Source: a virus | Strand: one strand, 5' to 3' | Virus record (IMG/VR): IMGVR_UViG_3300031787_000341 | Location: 1 to 38,654 of that record | Length of the DNA stretch: 38,654 bases | Shown here: piece after piece, positions 1-6,306 of the stretch | How positions within the stretch are numbered: the stretch's first letter is position 1 | Layout: every line of letters begins with the position of its first letter | Notes under the pieces: model-generated | Database searches by the model: none | Told to the model about the DNA's origin: nothing | Seen by the model: only the letters and a program-made list of their open reading frames with translations | Program-made: the position numbers and the translations under genes

Positions 1-561
1 AAATGTCAAGACTACTACGCATAGGCTATCTATTAATTCATCCTTGTAATTCGCACCAACTACTTCTATTTGCGGTATGTTAAAGTAGCAGTCGTCTTGT
101 ATTACCTTACAGTCAACTAAAAGGTCTTCTATTGAGAATTGCTTATTTGAGAGGTCGGAACGGTAATTGTTGGCGAAGTAAAACTTGGTGTACATCTTAC
201 ACTTATCTATCGGGAAAATAAGACCTTTGCTACCCAATCTTTTTGACCACTCTTGCATTTGTTCCTGTATAAGCGGCTTTTGCTCTTGTAGCCATTTCTT
301 GTACTCTAGGTTTGGCATTACTTTACTGGTTGTCATGCTTACCGCTTTTTGGGCATCGGCTATGCTAACAGTTCCGTTCTTACTAACTTTCTTTAGGTAA
401 TCTCTTGCTGCTTTTCTTATTGTTACGGATAAATTGTTGTTCTTCTTGCTGACTATGTTGCCCTTTATTACAAATCGTATGCTTACAGAGCCGTTCCCCA
501 GTTTGGTTTCCTTGAACGGTGGTATTGGTGTTCCCTGTATTGATATAAACCGCTTAGTCAT
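1..561 (-). CDS. RusA-like Holliday junction resolvase, C-terminus cut off by window edge
   Basis: The minus strand reads open from an ATG at 561 to the window edge, 187 codons without a stop. The N-terminal part (MTKRFISIQGTPIPPFKET) is followed by a long basic helical stretch. Around residues 145-165 comes a RusA-like core: a charged segment with D, N and K, then SIEDLLVDCKVIQDDCYF. This fits the RusA pattern D-x-D-N-x-x-K, then DxL, then a hydrophobic stretch and DD, although the first aspartate is replaced (RSDLSNK). RusA-family enzymes are dimeric endonucleases that cut Holliday junctions using acidic residues. It starts 20 bases after the exonuclease gene and is the most downstream gene seen of the recombination operon. 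The family call is moderate because the C-terminus is missing. Confidence 0.6.
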   Translation of the reverse strand, partial: MTKRFISIQGTPIPPFKETKLGNGSVSIRFVIKGNIVSKKNNNLSVTIRKAARDYLKKVSKNGTVSIADAQKAVSMTTSKVMPNLEYKKWLQEQKPLIQEQMQEWSKRLGSKGLIFPIDKCKMYTKFYFANNYRSDLSNKQFSIEDLLVDCKVIQDDCYFNIPQIEVVGANYKDELIDSLCVVVLTF

Positions 562-581
562 CTGTGAGTGAAATACTTGTA

Positions 582-1454
582 TTACTTATTCATTCGCGAA
601 CACCTTTCTTCAAAAGAAACAAGCCAATCTCTACATAAAGCCATCTTTTGTCTTATGGCATCTATATCATCATCATTCCTTTCTATTGTTATTGCATATA
701 CTCTTTGGTGGGCTGGTATGTCGTCAAAATTCATGTTTTTTCTTATGTGTTCTATCCTTTTGCTTACATATTCATGCGGAAGGTTCAACCCCTTTATTCT
801 TGACAAATATATGTTTACCTGCTGTGTTACAATATCGGGGTGGTAAGATGTGCAACAATGTATCAAAGTTCCCCTTTTAGCACCCGTAATACTTAAATAC
901 CCCTGCATTTGCCAATAATACAATGATTCTTCTTGGGCGTTGTCTATGAAGTCTAAAAAGGTTTCATAGTTGCTTGCCGTCTTTATCTCGTATATATGCT
1001 TGGCTTTTTTAATACTGCTGCCAGAATAGGCATCTATTCTACCCTTTATATGGTCGTTTGATATTGTGTCTTTGTAAACCTTAGGTTTTATACCTAAAAC
1101 CTCTGAAGCCAATTTAAGGGAATCCCTTTCAGAAACAACACCATTAACCAAATGTGGTATGTTTTCTTTGCCCAATAAAGCCTGTTTCCCGTATTTTTCT
1201 CTTGAATATATCCTTTTTAGTACAGTTTCATTAGCTTTACATAATAGAACCGATTTCCCATCTGCATCTTCTCTCTTTGAAAATTTCTCGTAGTTATCCA
1301 AATCCGTTTTAGTCAGCTTAATACCATTGTATATTTTAGCCTTTATCTTCGCAAACTGCATCTTTTGTGCATCATTCAATGGCTTATTTTCTCTGCCATT
1401 TGACATAAGTTGCGGCAAATCAGAGCAATTAAATTTTAATTCACTAAAGTTCAT
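582..1454 (-). CDS. PD-(D/E)XK exonuclease, YqaJ/lambda-exo-like (copy A)
   Basis: A 290-residue protein with the layout of phage recombination exonucleases. E109 lies in a GVVSER segment, D141 in GRID, EIK at 156-158 is the catalytic E-x-K, and a YYWQMQGY motif at 179-186 is the QxxxY helix typical of RecB/YqaJ/Cas4-type nucleases. Such enzymes resect double-stranded DNA ends to give 3' tails for an annealing protein, here probably the Rad52/ERF-like product at 4526-5185. A second, clearly related nuclease lies at 3751-4518: both share the D...(E/D)IK...ETF...YWxQ(L/M)QxY...(S/T)GA core and a C-terminal NFDDIP. The start overlaps the previous gene by 11 bases. The long N-terminal region (about 100 residues) before the core is not recognised. 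Confidence 0.75.
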   Translation of the reverse strand: MNFSELKFNCSDLPQLMSNGRENKPLNDAQKMQFAKIKAKIYNGIKLTKTDLDNYEKFSKREDADGKSVLLCKANETVLKRIYSREKYGKQALLGKENIPHLVNGVVSERDSLKLASEVLGIKPKVYKDTISNDHIKGRIDAYSGSSIKKAKHIYEIKTASNYETFLDFIDNAQEESLYYWQMQGYLSITGAKRGTLIHCCTSYHPDIVTQQVNIYLSRIKGLNLPHEYVSKRIEHIRKNMNFDDIPAHQRVYAITIERNDDDIDAIRQKMALCRDWLVSFEERCSRMNK

Positions 1455-1683
1455 TTGTTAATTGTTTCATGGTGAAACTATTTGTTTGTCCTGCTATTTC
1501 ATCTACCATTTTCTTAGCTACAGACATTGCTTGTTCAGTTGTCTTGAAATCTTGACCAGTATTGTCCCTGAACCAAAAAGATACATTATTATCTCTCGAA
1601 GCGGATGTATATACAATACCGTTTTCATCCTTTTGAGCTATCAGCTTGTACCCCTTGTATGTTTCTTCAATTCTGTTTGTCAT
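1444..1683 (-). CDS. hypothetical protein, 79 aa
   Basis: A small soluble protein (MTNRIEETYKGYKLIAQKDE at the N-terminus) with an alternating beta-like first half and an amphipathic C-terminal helix. It resembles the generic small phage proteins that read like single beta-sheet plus helix modules, but no family is recognised. It overlaps the downstream exonuclease start by 11 bases and the upstream ribbon-helix-helix stop by 17, so translational coupling is likely. Confidence 0.6.
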   Translation of the reverse strand: MTNRIEETYKGYKLIAQKDENGIVYTSASRDNNVSFWFRDNTGQDFKTTEQAMSVAKKMVDEIAGQTNSFTMKQLTNEL

Positions 1684-1834
1684 TTGTTTTCTTTTTGGTC
1701 TTACGTTCCCTTTCTTTCAAGGCTCTTTCAAGTAGGACTTCTACTGTATTAGACAATGACCTGCTTTCTTTCTCTTGTACCTGACGTATCTTTTCGTAGG
1801 TTTCAGTGGTTACGGTTGCACTTACTTGTGGCAT
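1667..1834 (-). CDS. ribbon-helix-helix DNA-binding protein, 55 aa
   Basis: A 55-residue frame reads MPQVSATVTTETYEKIRQVQ and continues with SLSNTVEVLLERALKER. This is the CopG/Arc ribbon-helix-helix pattern: a short beta strand with alternating residues, helix A beginning at TYEKI, a turn with RSLSN, and helix B ending in a basic tail (residues 40-52, rich in K, R and E). Such proteins dimerise and use the paired strands to contact operator DNA. It is the first gene after a terminator and an AT-rich leader, so it may autoregulate the exonuclease/RusA end of the operon; this is inference. The 3' end overlaps the next gene. Confidence 0.65.
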   Translation of the reverse strand: MPQVSATVTTETYEKIRQVQEKESRSLSNTVEVLLERALKERERKTKKKTNDKQN

Positions 1835-1884
1835 ATTTGATAATTATTTTACACAAATATAAGTGAAATAATAATACAAAACAA

Positions 1885-1908
1885 AAACCCGTCTAAATTG
1901 ACGGGTTT
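1885..1908 (-). terminator. intrinsic terminator after the 71-aa gene
   Basis: A 9-bp stem (1885-1893 with 1900-1908, core CCCGTC/GACGGG) and 6-base loop lie 19 bases after the stop of the gene at 1927. On the minus strand the stem is followed by TTTTTGTTTTG. The T tracts on both sides make it potentially bidirectional, but no plus-strand gene ends here. Confidence 0.75.
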
Positions 1909-1926
1909 TCAGTTAGTGTTGGGTTT

Positions 1927-2142
1927 TTAAAGCATATTCCATGTTTCGTCCATGTTAAGTACACCATCGGCTCTAAAGCTATCGTCTTGGAGTGTTACGT
2001 TTCTTTTGGAAAACATCTTGTGTCTTTCGTCTGAAAAAATCTTAACAGCCATTTTCTTGGCTTCTTCTTCGTTTTCTGCTTTTAAATCAACACACACGAT
2101 TGATTTGTAGCCGATTGTTACTTGGTAGTTTTTCTTTGCCAT
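1927..2142 (-). CDS. small protein, DpnD/PcfM-like appearance, 71 aa
   Basis: A 71-residue protein beginning MAKKNYQVTIGYKSIVCVDL. The pattern beta strand, beta strand, AENEEEAKKMAVKIF helix resembles the short DpnD/PcfM-type domain, whose function is unknown. This resemblance rests only on the AENEEEA helix after two strands, so it is tentative. It is the last gene before the terminator at 1885-1908. Confidence 0.6.
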   Translation of the reverse strand: MAKKNYQVTIGYKSIVCVDLKAENEEEAKKMAVKIFSDERHKMFSKRNVTLQDDSFRADGVLNMDETWNML

Positions 2143-2206
2143 GTTTTTTTATGTTTTAGTTTAATTCTAAGTGTATATCTTCTGTTGGATTAGTTTGTGG
2201 CGGAAT

Positions 2207-2428
2207 CTAGTTAAGGTTAAAATCATCTTCATCTTCCATTTCTTCTAGGCTGTCTGCTGCTGACCTAAGTGCTGCTATGACTGAATCTCTGTCAAAGTTA
2301 TGGACGTGAAAATACTTCCAAAGGTCTCCAACCTCTTGCTCAAAGATAATCAATGAAAAATGGCTGTCGTCTGCTAGTTCATCTGAAATTATCTGCTTTA
2401 TGCGTTCTACTTTGTTTTGTGTGTTCAT
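2207..2428 (-). CDS. acidic small protein, 73 aa
   Basis: I chose the ATG at 2428 (MNTQNKVERIKQIISDELAD) because the longer upstream reading is K/H/P-rich and overlaps the 3' end of the secreted-protein gene at 2467 in another frame. The protein is helical and very acidic at the end (EEMEDEDDFNLN). It contains RDSVIAALRSAADSLEEME, a helix seen in small phage proteins, but no function is recognised. Confidence 0.55.
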   Translation of the reverse strand: MNTQNKVERIKQIISDELADDSHFSLIIFEQEVGDLWKYFHVHNFDRDSVIAALRSAADSLEEMEDEDDFNLN

Positions 2429-2466
2429 TTGGTTTGTTTTATTAGCTGTGATAGTATCATTTGATG

Positions 2467-2799
2467 TTATTTTTTTCTTCTTTTGGGTGGGGTGTTGATT
2501 AGGTTTTGTATTAAGTCGTAGTGGGTGGATAGTTTTATGTAGGGGGTGTCGTTGTAGTAGATAAGGTATTCGTTTACTGTTTCTACTTTGGGGGTGGACT
2601 TCTTTTGGTTTCTGTACCAATCAAGCATTTGCTTTAGTTCGGTTACCTTGTATTTTTCACCTTTAATAACAATACATAGTGATGAATCAATGTAATACAT
2701 TAGTGTTGGTCTGTATTCCTTTAAGGAGAGGGTTGGTTCCTGACTAAAAGAAATAAACGAAATGAATACAAGAATAGCTGTTAATAGTGTCTTTTTCAT
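2467..2799 (-). CDS. secreted small protein with signal peptide, 110 aa
   Basis: Starting at the ATG at 2799 gives MKKTLLTAILVFISFISFSQ, a classic Sec signal peptide: KK, a hydrophobic core of about 14 residues, and a Bacteroidetes-like FSQ cleavage region. An upstream start at 2880 would bury the signal. The mature part (about 90 residues) is soluble and ends in a basic PPKRRKK tail. Its role is unknown. A secreted early phage protein could act in the periplasm or at the envelope, for instance in superinfection exclusion, but nothing here proves that. Confidence 0.65.
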   Translation of the reverse strand: MKKTLLTAILVFISFISFSQEPTLSLKEYRPTLMYYIDSSLCIVIKGEKYKVTELKQMLDWYRNQKKSTPKVETVNEYLIYYNDTPYIKLSTHYDLIQNLINTPPKRRKK

Positions 2800-2803
2800 T
2801 GTT

Positions 2804-2935
2804 TTAGTTTTTTGTAATTTGTATGTATTTCTGTTCTGTGTAAAAGTAGTTGCCAAACCTTCGCATCCAATGTCTTTCATACTTGCCTACCAATCTTCTT
2901 TTTAGCAGCCAATTTTTAAGAGCCTTTTTACGCAT
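2804..2935 (-). CDS. basic micro-protein, 43 aa
   Basis: An open frame of 43 codons beginning MRKKALKNWLLKRRLVGKYE. It is strongly basic with several W and Y residues. It sits between two coding genes with 3- and 4-base gaps, and its stop falls just before the start of the secreted-protein gene, which supports a real gene in the operon. Function unknown. Confidence 0.5.
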   Translation of the reverse strand: MRKKALKNWLLKRRLVGKYERHWMRRFGNYFYTEQKYIQITKN

Positions 2936-2938
2936 TGT

Positions 2939-3103
2939 TTAATATTTTGTTCTTTGTAATTGTAGTGTCAACAGTTTGACATAATCATCAATCGTATAAA
3001 ATACGCCCCTTACAAATACCCCAACTTTGGGCATCATTGATTCGGGAGTTGGTATGTAATATCCTACAACTTCCCCCATCATTCCATATTTCGCGTATAT
3101 CAT
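2939..3103 (-). CDS. hypothetical small protein, 54 aa
   Basis: A 54-codon frame beginning MIYAKYGMMGEVVGYYIPTP and ending in a helix LLTLQLQRTKY. It fits tightly between the neighbours (3 bases to the next start, 9 to the previous stop). No family is recognised. The 16-bp inverted repeat at 2966-2981 lies inside its 3' end. Confidence 0.5.
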   Translation of the reverse strand: MIYAKYGMMGEVVGYYIPTPESMMPKVGVFVRGVFYTIDDYVKLLTLQLQRTKY

Positions 3104-3112
3104 AACTTGTTT

Positions 3113-3295
3113 TTAATAATGGGCGGGTGCTGGTGTCCCGAATAGTATGATGTTAAGGTTTTCAAGTTCTGTTTGCAGTTGGGTATGTTCCGCCCACCAA
3201 TAATTGTTTCTACACTTCTTCATTCTGTCTAATACTTGTATTCTTCTTTTTTGGGCTTGTAAGGGGGTTAAAGGGGGCGGTTGTAGGCTATTCAT
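3113..3295 (-). CDS. hypothetical small protein, 60 aa
   Basis: A proline-rich N-terminus (PPPLTPLQAQKRR) is followed by a helical segment with NNYWWAEHTQLQTELENLN. It overlaps the membrane-protein gene by 8 bases. No family is recognised. Confidence 0.55.
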   Translation of the reverse strand: MNSLQPPPLTPLQAQKRRIQVLDRMKKCRNNYWWAEHTQLQTELENLNIILFGTPAPAHY

Positions 3296-3524
3296 GATTA
3301 TCCTTGTTTATATCAATGAAGTTGATTATCCCTATTACGCAATATACAATAAGAATAAACCCAATAACAAACAAAAATAAGCCAGATAAAAAAATAGAAT
3401 CATTATCTGAATATTTTACAAGTACGTTGTGGACGTACTTGTAAACATAAAAAACTAAAGCAAGTATCGAAATATACATCATTAAAACCATACCCGATAC
3501 AACAGCCGTTATAAACTTATTCAT
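3288..3524 (-). CDS. two-helix small membrane protein, 78 aa
   Basis: Two hydrophobic segments (about residues 5-28 and 46-68), separated by a polar loop with KYSDNDS, predict an inner-membrane hairpin with a charged tail NKDNHE. A holin or a superinfection-type membrane protein is possible by size and topology alone. It lies within the recombination operon, not next to a lysin, so holin is only a weak suggestion. It overlaps both neighbours by 4-8 bases. Confidence 0.6.
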   Translation of the reverse strand: MNKFITAVVSGMVLMMYISILALVFYVYKYVHNVLVKYSDNDSIFLSGLFLFVIGFILIVYCVIGIINFIDINKDNHE

Positions 3525-3754
3525 TGGTTTTCGTTTAGCGCTTTGATTAATGCGTCTGCTATAAATGCAGCTTCTTTGCCAATAAAATCATAGTTTTCAG
3601 CATCGTGGTTGCCTTCAATCTCACCATTAAAAATGCTTTTATTTGCCAACATCCCCTGCATAGCCCGTGCTGCAAAGTATTCACGTTTGGTTAAGCCTTC
3701 GTTGTATTTAACATTGCTATCCATAAAGTGGATTGGGTCTTTTGCGTTTGTCAT
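3521..3754 (-). CDS. small phage protein with GLTKREYFAARAMQG motif, 77 aa
   Basis: The GLTKREYFAARAMQGMLANK segment (about residues 20-39), followed by a C-terminal AAFIADALIKALNE helix, is a pattern found in small proteins of many unrelated phages and prophages. No biochemical role is established that I know of. It overlaps the exonuclease start and the membrane gene stop by 4 bases each, so the cluster is translationally coupled. Confidence 0.7.
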   Translation of the reverse strand: MTNAKDPIHFMDSNVKYNEGLTKREYFAARAMQGMLANKSIFNGEIEGNHDAENYDFIGKEAAFIADALIKALNENQ

Positions 3755-4518
3755 AGTGCTAATTGTTTTTGATTATGTGTTTTATGTTTTTCTTCGATGA
3801 TTTGCAAGTATTCTCTTGCTTTTTCTACTTTTTGTTTGGCTTTTTGGATGGCTTCATCATCTCTTTTTACTGAAAATATGAGTATTTTTTCGCTAAGGGG
3901 GATGTCATCAAAGTTGTGAAGCAGCTTTAATTGGCTTTCTGCTTCTTTAAATTCGGGGGATTCTTCTGAAACCACGTCTAAACGCTTCAATAAAGCCCAT
4001 TTTTCGCCCTCATACAGAGTTTCGGGGGTATTTGATAGCACATAAGCTACACGGGCTACATTCGCCCCTGATAAGTCCATATAAGCCTGTAATTGCCACC
4101 AATAAATAGGGTTATTTTTCTTTAAATCATCATCTTCAAGGTTTGCTATGAAGGTTTCAAGGGTTTCGGGGGACTTTATATCCCAAATTACGTCTGCATT
4201 GGTTGGTGATTCGCCCTCGTAAATATCATATTCACCTGTAAAATGGCTGTTTGTTACCCTTTCTGTGTTCTTTTTAAGGAATTTGTTAAGGTAAAGGGAC
4301 AAGTTGGTGATTGATTCTTCTTCTACAAGTTTCCCCTTTAAGATACCCTTAGTATTAATATCATAAAACCTTTTGTATTTTAATTGGGTATATACTTTAT
4401 ATAGGTAGGACTTGGCGGTTGCTGACAACTCCCCACTATCTTTTGCCGCTTTATCTCTAGGTTCAACCATAATCAACCCCAAAGCAGATGCACGTATTAA
4501 TGTTTGTGAAAAGTCCAT
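3751..4518 (-). CDS. PD-(D/E)XK exonuclease, YqaJ/lambda-exo-like (copy B)
   Basis: A 255-residue paralogue of the nuclease at 582-1454, with a shorter N-terminus. Conserved points are E67/E68 in KLVEEES, D98 in GEYD, DIK at 113-115, and YWWQLQAYM at 139-147, followed by SGA. The C-terminal NFDDIP and the following RDDEAIQKAKQKVEKAREYL helix also match copy A. It sits directly downstream of the annealing-protein gene (7-base gap), the classical exonuclease/annealing pair, so this copy is the better candidate for the main recombination exonuclease. Target ends and polarity cannot be told from sequence. Confidence 0.8.
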   Translation of the reverse strand: MDFSQTLIRASALGLIMVEPRDKAAKDSGELSATAKSYLYKVYTQLKYKRFYDINTKGILKGKLVEEESITNLSLYLNKFLKKNTERVTNSHFTGEYDIYEGESPTNADVIWDIKSPETLETFIANLEDDDLKKNNPIYWWQLQAYMDLSGANVARVAYVLSNTPETLYEGEKWALLKRLDVVSEESPEFKEAESQLKLLHNFDDIPLSEKILIFSVKRDDEAIQKAKQKVEKAREYLQIIEEKHKTHNQKQLAL

Positions 4519-4525
4519 TATAGCT

Positions 4526-5185
4526 TTATTCTTTTGAAAGTTCTTTTACTTTGTTCATGTATAGGTCGTAGGTTTCTTTATCTCCTACTTGTATGTGCTG
4601 CTTGTGTTGTGCTAGTGATTCTAGGGTGGTTGACTTTTCGATAAGTTCACGTAGTCTTTTTATTTCGGGGGCGACCTTTGCGGGTTCGTCTGTTACCGTA
4701 AACTGAAATTCATCTAGTGTTCTGTTTAATTCACCACCAAAGAAAGCACCTAATTGTTTAAAGGCGTGTTTCTTAGCAGATGCAATGGTTTTTGCCGTGA
4801 GAAGGGGAAGATAATGAATACCCGAAGCGAACTCCGAAGCAACCCCCTGCAAATATTCATCGCTATTATCAAGTGTTTTATACTTGACCGTGATGGTTGT
4901 AGTTACCGCTACTTTGCCTTTTTCATGTGTAATATCGGGGGTGTAGATGTTTTTGATTCTCCAATCCCCGTATATCCTATAAGCAGCTTGTTCAAGTATC
5001 TGAATGGGAATAGTATAGAACCTTTGTTCAGCATCCAATAATGAAGGGTATTCTACCAACCATTCTTGTGGTGGGGGTGTTTCCCTGATATAAGCGTTTG
5101 CATCGTTGGTTAACCCCTCTTTTACAAGTCTTTTAATAAACTCAAAGTGGGGTTCACCGTATGCTAAAGCATCTGATAATGTCAT
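4526..5185 (-). CDS. Rad52/ERF-family single-strand annealing protein
   Basis: A 219-residue protein. Its first 160 residues have the mixed helix and beta-sheet make-up of Rad52/ERF annealing proteins, with a beta-rich core (KVAVTTTITVKYKTL, residues 91-105). The segment TAKTIASAKKHAFKQLGAFF (130-149), followed by GGELNR, matches the A-x-K-x-A-x-x-x-x-G-x-x-F-G signature of Rad52 superfamily members. The C-terminal part is a charged helical tail. Such proteins form rings, coat single-stranded DNA and anneal complementary strands produced by the partner exonuclease, encoded next downstream. The subfamily (ERF or Rad52/22) is not certain. Confidence 0.7.
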   Translation of the reverse strand: MTLSDALAYGEPHFEFIKRLVKEGLTNDANAYIRETPPPQEWLVEYPSLLDAEQRFYTIPIQILEQAAYRIYGDWRIKNIYTPDITHEKGKVAVTTTITVKYKTLDNSDEYLQGVASEFASGIHYLPLLTAKTIASAKKHAFKQLGAFFGGELNRTLDEFQFTVTDEPAKVAPEIKRLRELIEKSTTLESLAQHKQHIQVGDKETYDLYMNKVKELSKE

Positions 5186-5364
5186 CGTAGTAGTTTAAGT
5201 TTTTCAAGTGTTCTATCAAGCAGTAGTTGGTAGCCATCAAGGTCTTTATACCTTTCAAGGTAGTATTCTATAATAACCTTGCACCCGTCTATATCAAATT
5301 CTGTTTTACAGGATTCAATAACAGTCATAGTCCACCCTAAAGCCTGTTCTTTTGTTGCTGACAT
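5182..5364 (-). CDS. hypothetical small protein, 60 aa
   Basis: An all-helical small protein (MSATKEQALGWTMTVIESCK at the start) with two cysteines. It overlaps the annealing-protein start by 4 bases, and its start lies next to the stop of the membrane-anchored gene upstream. No family is recognised; coupling suggests co-expression with the recombination genes. Confidence 0.6.
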   Translation of the reverse strand: MSATKEQALGWTMTVIESCKTEFDIDGCKVIIEYYLERYKDLDGYQLLLDRTLEKLKLLR

Positions 5365-5622
5365 TTATTTTTTGTTTGTGGTAGTATCATTCAACTGAAC
5401 ATTTACCTGTGATACTATTTCGTTTGCAAACTTTGTTAGGCTATCTGCAAGTGGGTTAACTGATTTAGCGGGTAGGTCGCTTTGTTTAAGGGCGGCAGAT
5501 GCAGCTTGCAAAACCTGAACCTTAGTAGCCCAATCTTTTACTTCATACTTTACAACATACTGCTTTTCGGCTACAAATGATAAACCAATAATAACAGCAA
5601 ATACTAATAATGTTTTTTTCAT
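5365..5622 (-). CDS. membrane-anchored or secreted protein, 85 aa
   Basis: The ATG at 5622 gives MKKTLLVFAVIIGLSFVAEK, a signal peptide or N-terminal anchor. Starts at 5634 (MNHYMKK) or 5664 only add residues before the hydrophobic core. The mature part is a helix-rich 65 residues ending NDTTTNKK, with ADSLTKFANEIVSQVNVQL as an amphipathic stretch. This is the first gene of the left operon, downstream of two terminators that separate it from the tRNA region. A Rz/spanin-like or inhibitory role cannot be shown. Confidence 0.6.
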   Translation of the reverse strand: MKKTLLVFAVIIGLSFVAEKQYVVKYEVKDWATKVQVLQAASAALKQSDLPAKSVNPLADSLTKFANEIVSQVNVQLNDTTTNKK

Positions 5623-5693
5623 ATAATGATTCATGTTTTTGTACCCAACAAAATTAGGCAACATTCTCCCTTGTTCAAATTAAAATCTCCTTA

Positions 5694-5728
5694 AAAAAGT
5701 AAAACCCCCGAATAAGAATAAACGGGGG
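5694..5728 (-). terminator. intrinsic terminator, proximal
   Basis: A 6-bp GC stem (CCCCCG at 5705-5710 with CGGGGG at 5723-5728) and 12-base loop. On the minus strand it is followed by TTTTACTTTTTT. It lies upstream of the left operon and downstream of the RNA cluster, so it would stop transcription arriving from the tRNA region. That would leave the left operon needing its own promoter or readthrough. Confidence 0.65.
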
Positions 5729-5775
5729 AGAAAACATGAAAAAAGTATTGCACCAGAAAGCATTACAAACATAAC

Positions 5776-5805
5776 AAAAAAATAGGGGAATGTAGAAACA
5801 TCCCC
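5776..5805 (-). terminator. intrinsic terminator of the RNA cluster
   Basis: GGGG-A-ATGT (5785-5793) pairs with ACATCCCC (5798-5805) around an AGAA loop, with one bulged A. On the minus strand it is followed by TATTTTTTTG. Together with the next hairpin it forms a double terminator after the tRNA-like genes. Confidence 0.75.
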
Positions 5806-5867
5806 CGTAATTCTTAACCAAAAAATCCTGCACCTATGAGAAAATCAAAATCACCCAAAATTAAAAA

Positions 5868-6027
5868 TGTAGTTGGTGGTAGGATTGGCAGCCAATTCCG
5901 CCGTTTACCTACATGATAAAACCCTACCAACATGGCTAGTGTTGATCTACGATCACGTCTTGCCAGACTACAAGCTCAACAGAGTTTTACCTACTTGTTA
6001 GCGTCTAATTCCGCCACACCAACTACA
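5868..6027 (-). ncRNA. candidate structured RNA with tRNA-like 5' part, ~160 nt
   Basis: The ends are complementary over 11 bp (TGTAGTTGGTG at 5868-5878 with CACCAACTACA at 6017-6027). Inside are several stems: GTAGG/CCTAC (5879-5883 with 5923-5927), ATTGG/CCAAT (5884-5888 with 5892-5896), TGATC/GATCA (5943-5947 with 5951-5955) and GTCT/AGAC (5957-5960 with 5965-5968). Read on the minus strand, the start GTTGGTGTGGCGGAATTAGA followed by CGC looks like the acceptor and D-arm of a tRNA-Leu, and the far end supplies the matching acceptor half. The interior is about 70 nt too long for a tRNA and has no normal anticodon or T-arm. It precedes the terminator at 5776-5805. Strand and nature are inferred; it may be a decayed pair of tRNA genes. 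Confidence 0.35.
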
Positions 6028-6073
6028 AAGAACTTTATGCGGAGATTATCATATTTATTCTCCGCATTTTTAG

Positions 6074-6167
6074 TGAACGGGGCAGGACTCGAACCTGCAA
6101 GGAAGCATTGTCACGATTTACGTATCTTCCTAAGATTCATAGCGTCTACCAATTCCGCCACCCGTTC
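6074..6167 (-). tRNA. tRNA-Leu-like gene with irregular anticodon region
   Basis: On the minus strand the acceptor halves GAACGGG and CCCGTTC pair fully. The D-arm GCGGAATTGGTAGACGC is typical of tRNA-Leu, and the T-arm GCAGG-TTCGAGT-CCTGC is perfect, with discriminator A and no encoded CCA. The 94-nt length implies a long variable arm (class II). The anticodon loop is ambiguous: CTTAGGA would give UAG (Leu) but its stem pairs poorly, whereas TTAGGAA gives a better stem (GAATC/GATAC, one mismatch) and anticodon AGG. The variable region is longer than usual. It may be functional but degenerate. A Bacteroidetes-type promoter lies just upstream. Confidence 0.7.
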
Positions 6168-6197
6168 AAAAAGAATAGCTTAACCATTCTCCAAGTG

Positions 6198-6230
6198 CAA
6201 ATATATAACAACATTCACCCCACTTCCAAT
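6198..6230 (-). promoter_or_regulatory. promoter for the tRNA/ncRNA cluster
   Basis: On the minus strand, ATTG (6227-6230), a 21-base spacer and TATATTTG (6198-6205) match the Bacteroidetes primary-sigma pattern. Transcription would start near 6191, about 24 bases before the tRNA-like gene. Confidence 0.55.
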
Positions 6231-6251
6231 TAAAAATACCTTAAAAAAACT

Positions 6252-6306
6252 TGTCAGGTTATACCCTTACAAACACCACGCAAATGTCAGGGTATAGCCT
6301 TACAAA
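6252..6306. repeat. 22-nt direct repeat pair
   Basis: Two copies of TGTCAGGKTATASCCTTACAAA (6252-6273 and 6285-6306) differ at two of 22 positions and are spaced by 33 bases, about three helical turns. They sit 20-75 bases upstream of the tRNA-cluster promoter and touch the 3' end of the small gene at 6300. The spacing suggests binding sites on one face of the helix. Confidence 0.6.

Noticed and set aside
5868-6027. Self-splicing intron in a tRNA gene
   Set aside because: The interior is only about 100 nt, has no recognisable group I core, and the flanking exons do not give a normal anticodon arm or T-arm after removal.
5932-6183. Plus-strand frame MASVDLRSRLARLQAQQ...
   Set aside because: It runs opposite to a tRNA-like gene and through the structured element; both explain the sequence better than a protein. 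A similar short frame in the 9986-10124 element (minus strand, starting MAAVAIQMRKSK) was rejected for the same reason.
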